Part shown: one piece after another, positions 5,184 through 7,127 of the stretch
How the letters are laid out: each line of letters starts with the position of its first letter
Numbering within the stretch: the stretch's first letter is position 1
Source of the DNA: Clostridiales bacterium
GTDB lineage: Bacteria > Bacillota > Clostridia > Tissierellales > Sedimentibacteraceae
DNA length: 7,127 nt
Assembly (NCBI GenBank): GCA_003497505.1
Contig: DNNV01000095.1
Location: 11,013 to 18,139 of the forward strand
Reading direction: 5' to 3'
Made by a program: the position numbers and the translations under genes
Notes under the pieces: generated by a model
Seen by the model: only the letters and a program-made list of their open reading frames with translations
The model's database searches: none
What the model was told of the DNA's origin: nothing

Positions 5184-5220
5184 TGAAATAATTTTGTGAT
5201 TACTTGAATAATATAAAATT

Positions 5221-6381
5221 TTATAGAATTTTAAGCGTGGAAATGCATGCCTCTATGAGCTCATCAACCTTCAAGCTGCTTTCTGATTTCAATATGGAAT
5301 CCAGCTTTGGATTTATCAATGGGTGCGACGGAGCAAATACAGAACAGCAGTCATCATATGGAAGTATGGATGTTTCAAATGTCCCTATTTCATTGGCTCT
5401 TTCGATTATTTCCGTTTTGTCCATTCCAACCAGCGGCTTTAATATGGGCATTTCAATTGCATTTTCAATAACAGTCATGGACTTCATTGTCTGACTTGCG
5501 ACCTGACCCAGGCTTTCTCCAGTAATCAGCATTTCCATTTTATTTTCATTTGCAATTCTTTCGGCTATGCGCATCATAAACCTTCTTGCGAGAATCGTCG
5601 TTTCGTCTTCTCTGCAGAATTCTCGTATCGCCTTGTGAATTTCAAGAATGTTTATGCTGTACAACTTGATTTTTCCACAATATTCCTCCAGCAGCTCCTT
5701 CAGCTTTACTACCTTTTCATTGGCTCTCTCCGATGTAAAGGGATATGTGTGGAAATAAAGTGCATTTATCTCAACCCCTCTTTTTGCAATCATATATCCT
5801 GCAACAGGGCTGTCTATGCCCCCTGATAAAAGAAGCAGTGCCCTTCCGCAAGAGCCCACGGGCATTCCGCCCACAGTCCTGATTTTTTCCGAAGAAATAT
5901 AGCAGCTTTTTTTAATATCAATAAAAATTTCAACATCTGGATTGTGAACATCCACCTTAATATCACTGAAGGACGATAGAATTTTCCCGCCCAGTTCCGC
6001 GCTGAAATCCATGGATTTTATGGGGAAATTCTTGTCTCCCCTCTTTGTGGACACCTTAAAGGTCTTGATTTCGCGCCTTTCCTTAAGGTATCTGAAAAGT
6101 TCTACCGCCTTTTCTGCTATTGCATCCGGGTTCTTTTCAGTCTTGATGGATGGGCTTATGGCTACTATCCCGAAAATTTTTCTCATTTTCTCAATTATAG
6201 CGTCCATATCATCTTCATTGCTTGTTTCAACAAAAACCTTGCCTAAATCCTTGTATATTTTTATACCGCTGAATTCTTTCAGAGCAAATCTTATCTGCTC
6301 AACCAGCTGGTGTTCAAAACTGCCTCTGTTTTTACCTTTTAAAAATATTTCTCCGAAGCTTGCAGCTACAATATTGTACAT
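5221..6381 (-). CDS. thiI: tRNA uridine 4-sulfurtransferase ThiI, rhodanese-less
   Basis: This 386-aa enzyme adenylates U8 of tRNA with ATP and replaces its oxygen with sulfur to give 4-thiouridine, a near-UV sensor. The N-terminal ferredoxin-like region has FGEIFLKGKNR (9-19). A THUMP domain follows at about 55-160, then the PP-loop ATPase with SGGIDSP (186-192). A conserved Cys pair, DDCC, lies at 343-346 near the C terminus. The C-terminal rhodanese domain of E. coli ThiI is absent, as in Bacillus, where the adjacent desulfurase NifZ delivers sulfur directly. Here too the upstream gene is a cysteine desulfurase. ATG 6381 is chosen by resemblance to family N-termini. A GTG at 6405, overlapping the upstream TGA as GTGA, would add eight residues but has a poor ribosome binding site. 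The AGGAAGGG before ATG 6381 is 13 bases away, so the start is moderately sure. Supply of sulfur for thiamine synthesis is less likely without the rhodanese domain. Confidence 0.95.
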   Translation of the reverse strand: MYNIVAASFGEIFLKGKNRGSFEHQLVEQIRFALKEFSGIKIYKDLGKVFVETSNEDDMDAIIEKMRKIFGIVAISPSIKTEKNPDAIAEKAVELFRYLKERREIKTFKVSTKRGDKNFPIKSMDFSAELGGKILSSFSDIKVDVHNPDVEIFIDIKKSCYISSEKIRTVGGMPVGSCGRALLLLSGGIDSPVAGYMIAKRGVEINALYFHTYPFTSERANEKVVKLKELLEEYCGKIKLYSINILEIHKAIREFCREDETTILARRFMMRIAERIANENKMEMLITGESLGQVASQTMKSMTVIENAIEMPILKPLVGMDKTEIIERANEIGTFETSILPYDDCCSVFAPSHPLINPKLDSILKSESSLKVDELIEACISTLKIL

Positions 6382-6401
6382 ATAATTCTTAATTCCCTTC
6401 C

Positions 6402-7127
6402 TCACTTCATAATTTTTCTTATGTCTTCAACCGATTTGCCTATTATTTCAACAACATGCTCAACCTCTTCATAATTATTGAAAAAGCCCAAGCTTATGCG
6501 TATTGTTCCGTCAATGTATTCCCTGTCCAATTTTAAAGATTCAAGTATTCTGTTACCTGCAGCCCGTGACGAGCATGCAGAACCTGTTGAAACATAAATT
6601 TCCTCCTGCTCCAGGTAATGAAGCAGCACCTCTCCCTTTACATTTTTAAATGAAACATTGAGTATGTGCGGTGCTCCGTCTTCCTCAAGCGAACTATTGA
6701 TGCGTACATCCTTTATTTCTTCAGTCAACCTTTTTGCATACAACTTCTTAAGATCCGTTAATTTATTATTTTCCTCTCTGAAACCGCGGAAAACCAAGTC
6801 ACATGCTGTACCGAAGCCTGCAATTCCCGGCGTGTTCTCAGTGCCCGGCCTTACAGATTTCTCCTGTCCTCCTCCAAAGGTGATAAAGTTCATCTTTGTT
6901 CCGGAGCGCACGAATAATCCACCCACCCCTTTGGGTCCGTGAATTTTATGACTGCTGAATGCCACCGTATCAATCTGAAGTTTTTTTACGTCAATTTTTA
7001 CTTTACCATATGATTGTACCGCATCCACGTGAATTTTTGTACCTTTATTTTTTTCTTTTGCTATTTTAATTATTTTGTCTAAATCCTGAACAATTCCTAC
7101 TTCGTTATTTACATGCATAACCGAAAT
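6402..7127 (-). CDS. Cysteine desulfurase, NifS/IscS family (5' end outside window)
   Basis: These are the C-terminal 241 residues of a PLP enzyme that removes sulfur from cysteine as a protein persulfide and releases alanine. The frame is open to the right edge, with Ile-Ser-Val before MHVNNEVG, so roughly the first 140 residues are missing (family length about 380). Visible in the fragment are D35 and Q38 (HVDAVQ) contacting PLP, the Schiff-base lysine K61 (SSHKIHGPKG), RPGTEN (93-98) and the catalytic cysteine C185 (STGSACSS). No scaffold gene (iscU) or regulator (iscR) is visible, and thiI follows directly. This points to a NifZ-type desulfurase dedicated to 4-thiouridine rather than general Fe-S assembly. 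That role is inferred from gene order. The TGA stop overlaps a possible GTG start of thiI and precedes the preferred ATG by 20 bases, so the two are surely co-transcribed. Confidence 0.95.
   Translation of the reverse strand: MSVMHVNNEVGIVQDLDKIIKIAKEKNKGTKIHVDAVQSYGKVKIDVKKLQIDTVAFSSHKIHGPKGVGGLFVRSGTKMNFITFGGGQEKSVRPGTENTPGIAGFGTACDLVFRGFREENNKLTDLKKLYAKRLTEEIKDVRINSSLEEDGAPHILNVSFKNVKGEVLLHYLEQEEIYVSTGSACSSRAAGNRILESLKLDREYIDGTIRISLGFFNNYEEVEHVVEIIGKSVEDIRKIMK

Noticed and set aside
5174..5220. Terminator directly after thiI
   Set aside because: The spacer is very AT-rich but has no G-C-containing stem followed by a T-run on the minus strand, so transcription may continue into the small gene.
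6011..6385. 124-codon open frame on +, antisense to thiI
   Set aside because: It is a shadow of thiI coding sequence with no ribosome binding site; its hydrophobic look follows from reading coding DNA in antisense.

Overview
This window looks like the chromosome of a low-GC Firmicute of the Clostridia/Tissierellia type. The evidence is AT-rich DNA, strong GGAGG-type Shine-Dalgarno sequences before nearly every gene, a Firmicutes-restricted DUF4364 protein, a rhodanese-less ThiI paired with a cysteine desulfurase (the Bacillus/Clostridium arrangement), and a cysteine-marked LysM protein of a kind common in spore-formers. I cannot name the genus with confidence; a Sedimentibacter-like organism is a guess. 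I see no RNA gene, insertion sequence, CRISPR array, prophage or attachment site. No stretch longer than 300 bases lacks a gene.

Layout, left to right. Bases 1-183 hold a hairpin that probably ends an upstream transcript, nested inverted repeats, and a sigma-A-type promoter. They lead to a DUF4364 winged-helix-like gene on + (184-711, TTG start). That gene overlaps by 8 bases, tail to tail, a YncE-like seven-bladed beta-propeller gene on - (704-1600, GTG start). Diverging from the propeller gene is a ferritin gene (1723-2238, +), which ends in a clear terminator. From there to the right edge every gene is on the minus strand. In transcription order these are the 3' part of a cysteine desulfurase gene (6402 to the edge), thiI (5221-6381), a 56-aa cysteine/glycine-rich membrane protein (4973-5143) with a very strong terminator, serA (3634-4803) with its own promoter, rnhA (3184-3627), and a four-LysM protein (2376-3101).

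How they work together. The desulfurase and ThiI form the 4-thiouridine tRNA pair, in which the desulfurase supplies persulfide sulfur and ThiI adenylates and thiolates uridine 8. SerA begins serine synthesis, and rnhA is translationally coupled to it. The ferritin stores iron and protects against iron-driven oxidation; the divergent propeller protein has a ring of possible metal-ligand residues. Most of the window is ordinary housekeeping DNA and I find no clear undescribed multi-gene system. The best leads are the propeller ring, the paired-cysteine small membrane protein, the Cys-clamped LysM repeats, and palindromic sites in the ferritin/propeller intergenic region. Several translation starts given here are later than the longest open frame, because the Shine-Dalgarno sequence lies inside the longer frame.
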